Shown here in pieces: positions 9,460 to 18,408 of a stretch of 64,000 bases of DNA. Below the pieces are notes generated by a model. The model was not told the DNA's origin and did no database searches. It saw only the letters and a list, made by a program, of their open reading frames with translations. The stretch spans positions 1,176,686 to 1,240,685 of the forward strand of contig NC_016479.1 of NCBI RefSeq assembly GCF_000227115.2. Reading direction: 5' to 3'. Numbering within the stretch: position 1 is the first letter of the stretch; each line of letters begins with the position of its first letter. The translations under genes were made by a program, and so were the position numbers. Source of the stretch: Naumovozyma dairenensis CBS 421 (taxonomy: Eukaryota; Ascomycota; Saccharomycetes; Saccharomycetales; Saccharomycetaceae).

Positions 9460-10479
9460 TTAACTTTTCGTTGGCTTCTTCGTTACTCTATTTGTAACTT
9501 TCCCAATGACTGGTTTCTTCTTCAATTTTGCAATGACATGCTCATCGAATTCCGAATCGCATGCTGGACATTTGTTTCCTGGAGGAATTATCGATAAGAC
9601 ACATAAACAAACTGAACAGATATACCCTATTGCAACAACTTTACCGGTCAAATAACATGATGTTCTAAAATCAACAGAACCATGGTTTGGCTTGACAATA
9701 ATTTGTCTTAAAGATGGATCAATAAACATCGCTGTCGAAAGGTATTGGATCAACCCCTTTGATGATTCAACATGTAAATAAACACCATTAGTTGCATCAG
9801 TAGTCTGCTGTAAAAATGTGCTTCTTTCTGATCCTCCTATTTTTACTACATCTATTGGACATTTGATCTTATTAGCTGAGAATATACAATTCATAATCGG
9901 AATATATTGAAATATTTCATCTTTACTCTCACCTTTACCACCACATGTCAATACCATCAATCTTGATTTCAATGATATAGCTTCTAATTCCCTAGATAAT
10001 CTATTGATGTAAGTCAGGCCCGCCGACATAGCTCCTGATAACGTACTTTTTTGTTTGAATTTATCAATTTGATCTCGTTCCTTTTCAAATAATGTATATA
10101 ACTCTTCCACAAGGGTTTCATCTACATTTCTAAATCTTCTGTACATATCTTTATTAATAATAGAGAGATCCTTCGTTTTCGAACTACTTTCCTCATCACT
10201 ACCTTTGGTATTCTGAGGATATAAGTATTTAATACCTTGTGAATGAGAGGCAATCACGGCAACTTGATTTGAACTATTAAACGCTAGGTGAGCATTTAAG
10301 AATACTATTAATGATTTCAATACACTTATTAGACTCCCATTTTCTTCTGTTTCTTGGTCCAATTCGGTCCATAATTTGGGTGTAATATCAATAATTACCG
10401 TGAGAAGGGAGGGTGTTTCTTCAGAAAGGGAAGATTTTACTTTAGTATGTTGAAACGTGGGATCCGCAATAGCATCCAT
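9460..10479 (-). CDS. TFB4: TFIIH core subunit p34
   Basis: 339 aa (Tfb4 338 aa). Subunit of the TFIIH core used in RNA polymerase II initiation and nucleotide excision repair; it pairs with Ssl1/p44. The N-terminal two thirds form a von Willebrand A-like fold (SLLTVIIDITP opening, SLKSLIVFLNAHLAFN, then SRLMVLTCGG). A C-terminal C4-type zinc module starts at residue 287 with Cys288, 291, 293, 304 and 307 (CxxCxC...CPAC). The tail is lysine-rich. Complete, in the same order as S. cerevisiae YPR056W. Confidence 0.96.
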   Translation of the reverse strand: MDAIADPTFQHTKVKSSLSEETPSLLTVIIDITPKLWTELDQETEENGSLISVLKSLIVFLNAHLAFNSSNQVAVIASHSQGIKYLYPQNTKGSDEESSSKTKDLSIINKDMYRRFRNVDETLVEELYTLFEKERDQIDKFKQKSTLSGAMSAGLTYINRLSRELEAISLKSRLMVLTCGGKGESKDEIFQYIPIMNCIFSANKIKCPIDVVKIGGSERSTFLQQTTDATNGVYLHVESSKGLIQYLSTAMFIDPSLRQIIVKPNHGSVDFRTSCYLTGKVVAIGYICSVCLCVLSIIPPGNKCPACDSEFDEHVIAKLKKKPVIGKVTNRVTKKPTKS

Positions 10480-10804
10480 TGTATATCCTATTATAAAGTA
10501 CTGCTTCTATGTGCTATCCTTTAAGTTGTAGTTAAGCTGTACTATTACTGTTGTTCCGCTATAAAATAGTAAAATAAAAATATTAAGGACAAGTTTGAAA
10601 CTTTTTCATTGTGAAGAGTTGACACTTTAATTGAAAGAAAATTCTTTCAGCACGAAACAATATTGTATATCTATTATATAATTGCAAAATAAGATAGGTC
10701 CATTGATCTAAAATAGTCTATATATGTTTAATAAATTTAGTTCCATCATTATTATTGTACTTTTGCCATATTGAATGATGTGTCGTTTATTATTTTCATC
10801 ATAT
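10480..10804. other. Intergenic region TFB4-SEC8
   Basis: AT-rich TFB4 promoter and SEC8 3' flank. Nothing recognised. Confidence 0.4.
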
Positions 10805-13800
10805 TCATTTCTTTAATGAATCTAGTTTCTTCATTGCATCATTATACCTCTTGGTTAGAGGTTTTACACTTCCCTTCATTGAAGAAGTACTTGCTCTCTT
10901 AGCCTGTTTAGAAAGTTCTTCACTGAACTGCAGCCTTAGGATTGTTTTCAAATCAGATACTGAGCAGAATGGTAATTTCCCACTTTCAATATTCTCAAAA
11001 AGTTCTTTCTCATCGGCTCCACATAGTGTATAATACAGTATTGAATCTGCCATGCTCATCTTAGATGAAGCAGAATAAATATTTCTACAAGTATGTTGAA
11101 TAACGTTAATGTTTTTCAACATCTTTTTCACACCATTGTTATTCAAAACCAATATCGAATGCGCTCCTATTATGAAAGCATTATTTATGGTAACATCAAC
11201 ACCAGAGAAGATACGATCCTTTTCATTTGCTGGTAAATGTTGTTCTAATTTATTCTCAATCATACGTAATTCGGAGATTAAAGATGTTATATTTTGGTCC
11301 ACCTCTGTACTACCTACAGATAAATTCCATAGTTTAATATTTTGAAATAGCTTACCAATTTGATAAATATTTCTTGCTCTAATATCAAATCTTAGTAAAG
11401 ACAGTAGTTTTAATTGTAAAGATTCAAACCCGTCGATGGCTTTATCAAATTTTGCGCCCATTTCTTTATCAAGTAAGATCCTTAAATGTTCCTCCGTAGT
11501 CGATTTATTTAAATTGAACGTCTCAAAAAATGACCAATCATTCCGTATAGAATCAATTCCTAAATCAGATTTTTTTGATTCACCTTTGTCATCATCATTA
11601 TTAGTGTTGTCGATCACTTTTTTCAAACCAGGAAGCCAACTGTTAATCCAAAATATGGTATTTAAGAAATATATGATGGTTTCTAATGTAATATTGTTGA
11701 AAATATGTTCCTTTGTAAGACCGCCACCATTCTTGGAAAATTGTTCGATAATAAATTTGAACAGTTCGTAAGATTCTTCCACAAAGACAGTTTCATCATT
11801 ATCTATTAAGATTTTCCTTTCAATATTCATTAGTTTCTCATCATTGAACCACAAATTGAAGATTTTCCTATTGACTTTTATATCAGTGGGCCCTATTAAT
11901 TTCGATAGGAGTTGTGCATAATAATCATAAAATTTATTCAGAAGATCAAGGATAGCATTCATTATTTTCTTCCTTAATATATTAGTTGTGTTTGCTGCTT
12001 GTAAAATATTGTAAAACAATTGTTGAAAGTCTGCAGCAGCTTTGAAGATGTTGCGATTCTCTTCAATATTTTCTAATGCATATGGATTATTTGATTCAAC
12101 TCGCATTGTGAAAAGTGCATTCAATGTTAATTCTATCTTTGGGTAAAATTGTTTACTCATGTAATTCTCAAAGAATTCCATCGGTGTAATAAGAGTTGAA
12201 TTGATCTTATTTTTGTTGATGTTATCATCATTAACTGAAATAAAATTTGAAGAAGCCTTACTAAATAATAAGAAAGGTTCTAAGATAAATTTGAGGTTGA
12301 AAATCGAAGGTGGTAATAATGTTTCTTCTTGTTCGAACGATTCATCTTTAACATATATGGTTTCCAAATCCATATTTGTTGCCACGGTGAAGCCAGGGAA
12401 AATATCTTTCAATAATGCCTTTAATTCACCAGCTTGGTTTTTAGCTTCAGTGCTATCTTCAATATTGTTTTGTAGAGAAAAGATCAATTCATTCTTTCTT
12501 TTTGGTACTGCGGGGGCTAATCTATTTTTGTAGTTGTTACTAGTTACTAATAATGAAGGATTATTTAAATATCTTGATAATAACGTTGAAACTTCATCTA
12601 ATAACTTATTCCATATGTTATTAATATTATAAGTTAAATTCATAGACGTTGAAGGTTGTAAGACTTTAATTGATTCAAGAATTGCACGATGAGCTTGGAT
12701 AGCCAATAATAATTTAATGAAGATATTCCAGAAACATTCTCTCATTATCACGGATAATAAATCATTAACAGATAATCCAAAATTACTGTCAATAGGAATT
12801 CCTGCAGCTAACTTCAGTAATGTTGGATGAGTTCTTCTCACTTTTTCTGTACTTTTCAGAATAATGGAATGAATTTCCTTTCTAGCTCTGTCGACTAGTA
12901 TAGAACATGCTGTTGGTAATTTGTTGATATCTTGAATTAATGATAGTAAGTAGAATATTCTCAAATAATCTGAGCATTGGGATCTATCTGTTGATAAAAC
13001 TACATTATTATTAGTAATATTTTCCTTTTCGTTAGTTGTTTCATGCTCATTTTCATCATCACTAGCAAGAATTTTCTTCTTTTTAGTTGCAGCGGTAGTA
13101 CCGTTTTCTTTGTGGATACATTTGATAAATTTGATAAGTTTACCGTTAATATCGGAAGAATGTTTCACTATATCAATATTAGCAATATTATAAAGATAGC
13201 TTTCCAAACTAGTGAATCCATTTTGATTAATATTAACGATTTTCAGGATATCAATATCAAGATCAGTATGATTATTTTTCTTTGAATAAACAATATCATG
13301 TATTTCATCAATTAGATTATTAAAAAAGACATGTTCTTGCATTTCTAATTGTTGTGTGATTGGTTTCAAAGGTTTCAAATTCTTTAAATCATGATTGTTT
13401 AATAATAAAAATCCACGTTCTAATAGTTTTTGGACATCCTTATATTCGTCATTTCTAAGATGATCTTCAATAATCTCAGGAATCTGTAGGACTTCTTCCA
13501 CAAAAGATAAAGAGTTAATAATATTATTATAGTTCATATTTGCTTCATTTAATTCCTTCAATGTACCCTTTTGCATAATAATGTTATCATTGACTAATTT
13601 GAAATTTTTCTTCACAAGAGAAGTATTCTCTTGAGTTTCAGTAATTGATGATACAGTTTTACCATAGGAGGCAACATTAGCATTAAACACTTGACTATGT
13701 TCATTAACTACTTCTTGTAAATGATTGCCAATATTTTCCTTCAATTGATTAAATTCCTTATAACGATGACCTAATCCAACTGAAGTATCATCGAGAAATG

Positions 13801-13981
13801 CCAAAGCTAATTCTAATGGGTTTGTCTTTTCGGATAGAATTCTGTTCCATTGTGTTTCAATCAAACTTAGATCGTTTTGTAAATTATCAATTGATGAATT
13901 CATGGCATGTTGTTGATTCTCCGTTATACTGTTGATGGAAAGTCCCCTTCGTCTTCCCTTAGTAGGTCTTAAGTGGTCCAT
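10805..13981 (-). CDS. SEC8: Exocyst complex subunit Sec8
   Basis: 1058 aa (Sec8 1065 aa). Exocyst subunit that tethers secretory vesicles at bud tips and septum. The N-terminal Sec8/exocyst region contains the helical FNANVASYGKTVSSITETQENTSLVKKNF-type segment (about residues 100-130), predicted to enter the subunit-bundling coiled coil. A long helical CorEx body follows, with a lysine/glutamate/asparagine insert near residues 300-325. The C-terminus ends in a basic helix (KPLTKRYNDAMKKLDSLKK). No frameshift; length and position (YPR055W) agree. Confidence 0.95.
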   Translation of the reverse strand: MDHLRPTKGRRRGLSINSITENQQHAMNSSIDNLQNDLSLIETQWNRILSEKTNPLELALAFLDDTSVGLGHRYKEFNQLKENIGNHLQEVVNEHSQVFNANVASYGKTVSSITETQENTSLVKKNFKLVNDNIIMQKGTLKELNEANMNYNNIINSLSFVEEVLQIPEIIEDHLRNDEYKDVQKLLERGFLLLNNHDLKNLKPLKPITQQLEMQEHVFFNNLIDEIHDIVYSKKNNHTDLDIDILKIVNINQNGFTSLESYLYNIANIDIVKHSSDINGKLIKFIKCIHKENGTTAATKKKKILASDDENEHETTNEKENITNNNVVLSTDRSQCSDYLRIFYLLSLIQDINKLPTACSILVDRARKEIHSIILKSTEKVRRTHPTLLKLAAGIPIDSNFGLSVNDLLSVIMRECFWNIFIKLLLAIQAHRAILESIKVLQPSTSMNLTYNINNIWNKLLDEVSTLLSRYLNNPSLLVTSNNYKNRLAPAVPKRKNELIFSLQNNIEDSTEAKNQAGELKALLKDIFPGFTVATNMDLETIYVKDESFEQEETLLPPSIFNLKFILEPFLLFSKASSNFISVNDDNINKNKINSTLITPMEFFENYMSKQFYPKIELTLNALFTMRVESNNPYALENIEENRNIFKAAADFQQLFYNILQAANTTNILRKKIMNAILDLLNKFYDYYAQLLSKLIGPTDIKVNRKIFNLWFNDEKLMNIERKILIDNDETVFVEESYELFKFIIEQFSKNGGGLTKEHIFNNITLETIIYFLNTIFWINSWLPGLKKVIDNTNNDDDKGESKKSDLGIDSIRNDWSFFETFNLNKSTTEEHLRILLDKEMGAKFDKAIDGFESLQLKLLSLLRFDIRARNIYQIGKLFQNIKLWNLSVGSTEVDQNITSLISELRMIENKLEQHLPANEKDRIFSGVDVTINNAFIIGAHSILVLNNNGVKKMLKNINVIQHTCRNIYSASSKMSMADSILYYTLCGADEKELFENIESGKLPFCSVSDLKTILRLQFSEELSKQAKRASTSSMKGSVKPLTKRYNDAMKKLDSLKK

Positions 13982-14346
13982 TGTTCGAAGAGGTAATGTC
14001 TATGAGATGTGTAGAATCAGTGGAAGGGTAGTTTAGTTGAAATGAATGGGAAGACTATTATGAATGGATTCTTTTGAAAATTGTTCCCAACTTCATACCA
14101 ATCTTGTTTCTACATGGAATCTCGCTAGTAAGATAAATATATGGATCGATAGACCTTATAGGGATTTTGCTAAAGACTAACTAAACTGAACGGTCGCGCG
14201 ACATATATATATATATGTATAAAGTTAATTATATATAATACGAGTCGCTATAATTATCAGTATATTCTTTCGAAATGGAAACATCTGGTTATAATAAAGT
14301 TTTGTTATCTAAAAGACTATATAGTTATCACGTAATAAATATTATA
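13982..14346. other. Intergenic region SEC8-SMK1
   Basis: SEC8 promoter and SMK1 3' flank. A perfect 10-bp palindrome GTCGCGCGAC (14193-14202) sits directly before an (AT)n run (14203-14215). It resembles no site I can name. Confidence 0.4.
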
Positions 14347-15818
14347 TCAAGGCTGTAAAGATCTCTCTTTTCTAAAATTCCACACTTCTTTTTGTAAATA
14401 TTCTCTTAAGGCATTCATTGAATTTAATTCATATTCATACGAATAATCAAATGGACCATGAGGGCAATCAGGTTCATCGTGTGGTTTCCTTACATCCATT
14501 AAGAACGAATGATTGATTGCCTCTTCTGCGTTAAATCTATCATCAGGATCCCATGTTAACAAAGTTTCCAAGAATGAAATTGCGTCTGTTGTAATGTTTG
14601 AATATTTTAATTTCCAATCGATCTTAGAATTAAATTTGGTTGGTTTTTTCATTGTTTTCCCACTCCCATTAAACAGTTGCCATGATGTAAGGGAATCGAA
14701 TTTTATTAATGTTTTATTCGATGGTGGTCCCAATACTTTGATTATTTCATAAATTTGATGTTGTTGGTTTATACCCCTAAATATAGGTGTTCTACCGTAT
14801 AGTTCTGCTAAGATACATCCAATAGCCCACATATCTATAGCCTTTGTATATTCTTTTCTTGAAAGTAATAACTCTGGGGCTCTATACCATCTTGTCGCTA
14901 CATAATTAGTAATATCATTATCAGCGTTATTATTAGATGGTTTGAAAGTTGATTGAGATTGAGTTTGAGAGTTTGTTAGTGGTTGTCTTTGAATATTATT
15001 ACTTTCTTGATTTCTTCTAAATTTGGGATTAATACCTCTTGCTAAACCAAAATCACAAATTTTCAAATTCCCATACCAAGTGACCAATATATTTCCCGGT
15101 TTCAAATCTCTATGAATGATATCTGCACTATGGATATATTTAATTCCACAAATGATTTGATAAATGAAATATTTAATATGGAAATCGGTCAATATAGCTG
15201 ATGAATGAATTACTTTAGTTAAATCATGATCAATTAATTCTTGATAACAATACAAGCCATCATATTGTAAATTATCATTAATAATTTCCAAATCGATTAA
15301 ACTAATAATATTTTTATGACCTTTTAAGAAGATCATAAATTTCAATTCTCTGATTGCCCTTTTCAATAATATTTCTCTTGAATATATGTTGATTATCTTT
15401 TTAATGGCAATGGAATAATTACTTGAAGAATTTAATGTATCCTTGGCGGAACAAACTATACCGTAGGATCCTTTACCTAACATTTGAGTAATTTGATACC
15501 TTTTTGGAACTGAAAATTTCGCAGGGTCGTAAATAGTTCTATTATTTGTTGGAAACATTAAGTTTGTTGAAGATTCAGAGGAAGATGGTGGAGGTGAATT
15601 TTTAGAGGAAATGGATGCGTCTTGTTGGTTGTTTCCGTAAAGTAATCTTGAAAACATCCCAACATTCCCTCTTGCATTATTGTTTTTTGCTCATTGACAT
15701 TTTTCTTGAAAAGTTCTTTGGCTTGGTTTCTTTTTTGTTTTTGGTTTTGGTTATAATTATTAGCAAATGGATATTGTAAATTCACAATTCTTTCATTATC
15801 ACGTAATGGATTATTCAT
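14347..15818 (-). CDS. SMK1: Sporulation MAP kinase, apparent frameshift in the N-terminus
   Basis: Smk1 is the meiosis-specific MAP kinase for spore wall assembly. The frame starting at 15657 (436 aa) holds the whole kinase: GKGSYG loop, IAIKK lysine, HRDLKPGN catalytic loop, DFGLARG and a T-N-Y activation motif (ITNYVATRWYRAPE), typical of Smk1. A Q/N-rich insert precedes TNY. Upstream, from an ATG at 15818, another frame begins MNNPLRDNERIVNL, resembling the Smk1 start MNCTLTDNTRAINV. The frames join if one base is added near the T6 run at 15683-15688 (+ strand), giving about 490 aa. The kinase frame is open from 15690 downwards, so the shift must lie there. Alternatively translation starts at 15657 and the upstream frame is a uORF. 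Confidence 0.9.
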
Positions 15819-16043
15819 AGCAAAGGGAAAAGGGAGGATATTAGAATAGTTCAATAGCACAATAACAAAATAAAAGGATAGAAATTTATATATAGCAACG
15901 TAAAGCAATGCTGACCAAAATTTTGGCCCTTATTTGCTTTTATATTTTTTTCCTTTTTCCATTACATATATAAAAGTGTGTTGGCTTACAGATATACCAC
16001 TACTTCCTGGTTCCTTACTTTATACGTTGAGAAATCCAGGATA

Positions 16044-16052
16044 TTTTGTGAC
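16044..16052 (-). promoter_or_regulatory. Middle sporulation element (Ndt80 site) upstream of SMK1
   Basis: TTTTGTGAC on + reads GTCACAAAA on the minus strand, matching the MSE consensus gNCRCAAAW. It lies about 226 nt before the ATG at 15818. SMK1 is a known middle-meiotic Ndt80 target in S. cerevisiae, so the site fits the gene. Confidence 0.7.
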
Positions 16053-16281
16053 GGGGAAGAGAGACAAGGAGAGTGTGACGCCGGCGAAACTGAAGATGAA
16101 GATGAACACTCAGACAGGAGGAACACGAAAACACGAAACATCCACCCATGCACCACACTACAGAACTAAAGAGCACGCCCTTGAACGGCTTACCCTCCTC
16201 CATATCGTACTATACTCCACTTTTCCTGCACGTACTTCTAATTTTTTGTGTTTGTTTTGTTTTGTTTTGTTTTGTTGTTTG

Positions 16282-16302
16282 NNNNNNNNNNNNNNNNNNN
16301 NN
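16282..16302. other. Assembly gap (21 N)
   Basis: Run of N between (TTTTG)n and (CT)n repeats. The true length is unknown; low-complexity sequence probably collapsed during assembly. Confidence 0.95.
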
Positions 16303-16352
16303 CTCTCTCTCTCTCTCTCTCACACGCCTCTCTCTCTCTCTCTCTCTCTCTC
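16303..16352. repeat. (CT)n microsatellite
   Basis: CT dinucleotides at 16303-16320 and 16328-16352, interrupted by CACACGC. Directly beside the N gap. Confidence 0.9.
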
Positions 16353-16406
16353 AACGGGGCTATTTGCTACTATTCTACGTACTCTACTCTCCTCTACTCT
16401 ACTATA

Positions 16407-16436
16407 TTCTGTTCTGTTCTGTTCTGTTCTGTTCTG
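16407..16436. repeat. (TTCTG)6 pentanucleotide repeat
   Basis: Six exact TTCTG units in the NHP6 upstream region. Confidence 0.9.
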
Positions 16437-16614
16437 TACACATTCCATACCATATCCATTCCTTTAGTAGTCCTCGCCTCTCTATATTACTTATAAAGGG
16501 CGTTTGTTTATTGTGTATTACTAGCACTTATTTATACTAGAGTCAGAGCTATACCAGTTAGCTTAGACAAAATACTGGATATCAATTAAATCAATTGTCA
16601 ACCAATAAAACTCT

Positions 16615-16618
<4 letters not shown>

Positions 16619-16645
<27 letters not shown>
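16619..16645. repeat. (CA)13 microsatellite in the NHP6 5' leader
   Basis: Thirteen and a half CA units ending 21 nt before the NHP6 ATG, so probably transcribed in the 5' UTR. Confidence 0.9.
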
Positions 16646-16649
<4 letters not shown>

Positions 16650-16666
16650 ATACTTATCCTTTCATA

Positions 16667-16948
16667 ATGGCTGAAGCTAAAGAACCAAAGAGAAGAGTTG
16701 TTAGAAGAAAGAAGGATCCAAATGCTCCAAAGAGAGGTTTGTCCGCTTACATGTTTTTCGCTAATGATAATAGAGATATCGTTAAAGCTGAAAATCCAAA
16801 TATTACTTTCGGTCAAATTGGTAAAGTATTAGGTGCTAAATGGAAAGAATTGAATGATGAAGAAAAGCAACCTTATCAAGATAAGGCTGACGCTGATAAG
16901 AAGAGATACGAATCTGAAAAGGAATTATATAATGCTACTCACTCTTAG
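16667..16948 (+). CDS. NHP6A: HMG-box nucleosome-associated protein
   Basis: 93 aa, the same length as S. cerevisiae Nhp6A. A basic N-terminal arm ([20 protein letters not shown]) precedes one HMG box (about residues 21-89). [11 protein letters not shown] and [17 protein letters not shown] mark the three-helix fold that bends DNA. Acts with FACT and at Pol II/III promoters. ATG 16667 is chosen because MAEAKEPKR aligns with the family start; the in-frame CA-repeat translation upstream has no ATG. The ancestral locus is represented by both NHP6A (YPR052C) and NHP6B (YBR089C-A), so the paralogue letter is arbitrary. Confidence 0.96.
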   Translation: MAEAKEPKRRVVRRKKDPNAPKRGLSAYMFFANDNRDIVKAENPNITFGQIGKVLGAKWKELNDEEKQPYQDKADADKKRYESEKELYNATHS

Positions 16949-17431
16949 AATGTCAGATTACACGAAATTAGATGAAATGGCTTCCTTTATTACTGTCATC
17001 TTCTTCGAAATGAAAAGTTTAACTTAAAAAAAATTGTATCAATAAATAAAAAAAATATCTAAACTAAAAAAAGTATGATCAGAGCAAGTACGTGAATATG
17101 AAGAACAATCTTTCGGTTTTCTTTACTGAATTTTTTTTACTTCTTCTACTTCTAATTTTACTATTCTGTGTCCCTTTGTATTTTACTTGCTTCCTTTAAA
17201 TGAATGAAACTTATTTTACTGTGTTATATTATATTATATTATATTATATTATATTATATTATATTATTATCTTTTATTTCCTCCACCTATTTGTATTTAC
17301 ACAACCTTTTATATCTTATTTCTATTTCTATTTCTATTTCTGTTTGTCTTAGTTTCTTCTTCTTTTCCTTCCTCCTATTATCATTAAAACTTTTTATATG
17401 TACATCACTATATATAATTTGTATATTATAA
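16949..17431. other. Convergent 3' region NHP6/MAK3
   Basis: Strongly AT-rich terminator region between convergent genes, containing two tandem simple repeats. No gene seen. Confidence 0.5.
17224..17269. repeat. (ATATT)n pentanucleotide tandem repeat
   Basis: About nine consecutive TTATA/ATATT units followed by ATTATTAT. Another tandem unit, (ATTTCT)4, lies near 17318-17342. Confidence 0.85.
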
Positions 17432-17995
17432 CTATAAAACAGGTGTTTGAGGATTCATTAGAAACGTTGATCTTATACAACTCTTTTCAGTCAACGGTAA
17501 GATCAATTTAAAAGCATCACCTTCATTCAAATAATATCTAAACATTCTTTTCATCTTAATAAACCCCATATTTTCATACAGATTTAATGCAATCACATTC
17601 TCTACCTCAGTTTCTAACATGATTTCATCACATCCATTTGATTCCATTTGAGTAATTGCAATTTCCACTAACTTCTTAGATATACCTTGACCTCTATAAT
17701 GACTTTCTACAGCTAACATACCAATATATCCTCTCATTCTAGAAAATCGATGTAATTCATTTTTACAAATAATACAACCAATAGGCACCTTATCAGAAAC
17801 ATCCACATTATTAGAATTATTTTTTTCCTCTTCTGTAACATCAAATGCCAAAAATGCTAATTCAGGCCATTGATTTAAAAAATATCTATACACATATATG
17901 GAATATGGTTCTGATAAATCTGCATCAATTAGTTTCTTTAATTCATTGAAATGAGTTAAATTGTTAATATCTAATGGTTTGTATATGATTGGCAT
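17432..17995 (-). CDS. MAK3: NatC N-terminal acetyltransferase catalytic subunit
   Basis: 187 aa (Mak3 176 aa). Acetylates N-termini such as Met-Leu/Ile/Phe together with Mak10 and Mak31; in S. cerevisiae it is needed for L-A virus Gag acetylation. GNAT fold: YIGMLAVESHYRGQGISKKL contains the acetyl-CoA R-G-Q-G-I motif, then IMLETEVENVIALNLYENMGF (beta5/alpha4) and RMFRYYLNEGDAFKLIL. The N-terminal Y-x-Y-R-Y-F-L-N-Q-W-P-E-L-A block is typical of Mak3/Naa30. Position beside NHP6A and ATG11 matches YPR051W. Confidence 0.96.
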   Translation of the reverse strand: MPIIYKPLDINNLTHFNELKKLIDADLSEPYSIYVYRYFLNQWPELAFLAFDVTEEEKNNSNNVDVSDKVPIGCIICKNELHRFSRMRGYIGMLAVESHYRGQGISKKLVEIAITQMESNGCDEIMLETEVENVIALNLYENMGFIKMKRMFRYYLNEGDAFKLILPLTEKSCIRSTFLMNPQTPVL

Positions 17996-18408
17996 ATTCT
18001 TGCTTCTTCGCTACAGTTTTACCTATTTATATCTCCTAATATTCCAACCATCAATAGTACTTGTTCATTGTCCTCTCTACTAATGGACTATACTATACTA
18101 TACTGTACTGTACTCTATAAACTATTCAATTGAACAAGGGCGCTTAACCATTGTCCGCGTACATTATATTTATGGGTTTAGTAATCAGACACACAAAAAA
18201 AAAAAGGTCTATCAATAAAACTGAACAACATTGGAGAAAAAGACAGAGAGAGAGAGAGAGAGTTTTCCTTGTTATCATACTAAAAATATACCAGCACTTT
18301 CTTGCTACGATTGTAACTGCTGCAACTATCAACTGTTACTACCGTTGCACTCAACTGGGAGTAAGTTAGCTTTTGATACATTGATCCGTATTTGTACGAC
18401 CCTAAAAT
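17996..18408. other. Divergent promoter region MAK3-ATG11
   Basis: Shared upstream region. Contains (TACTA/TACTG)n near 18089-18115, an A11-type run near 18196 and an (AG)n run near 18241-18262. No gene seen. Confidence 0.5.

Larger units (their letters stand above)
15819..16666. other. Divergent SMK1-NHP6 region, microsatellite-rich, with assembly gap
   Basis: Holds the SMK1 promoter on the left and an unusual run of simple repeats before NHP6: (TTTTG)n near 16250-16280, a 21-N gap, (CT)n, (CTACT)-like repeats, (TTCTG)6 and (CA)13. Reading frames that cross the Ns are repeat artefacts. Confidence 0.7.

Noticed and set aside
15934..16540. Overlapping frames across the N gap
   Set aside because: Their translations are simple-repeat products (Leu-Ser and Thr-His runs) and unknown residues.
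16595..16666. N-terminal extension of NHP6 through the CA repeat
   Set aside because: The frame is open but begins with TTG; the Nhp6 family start aligns with ATG 16667.
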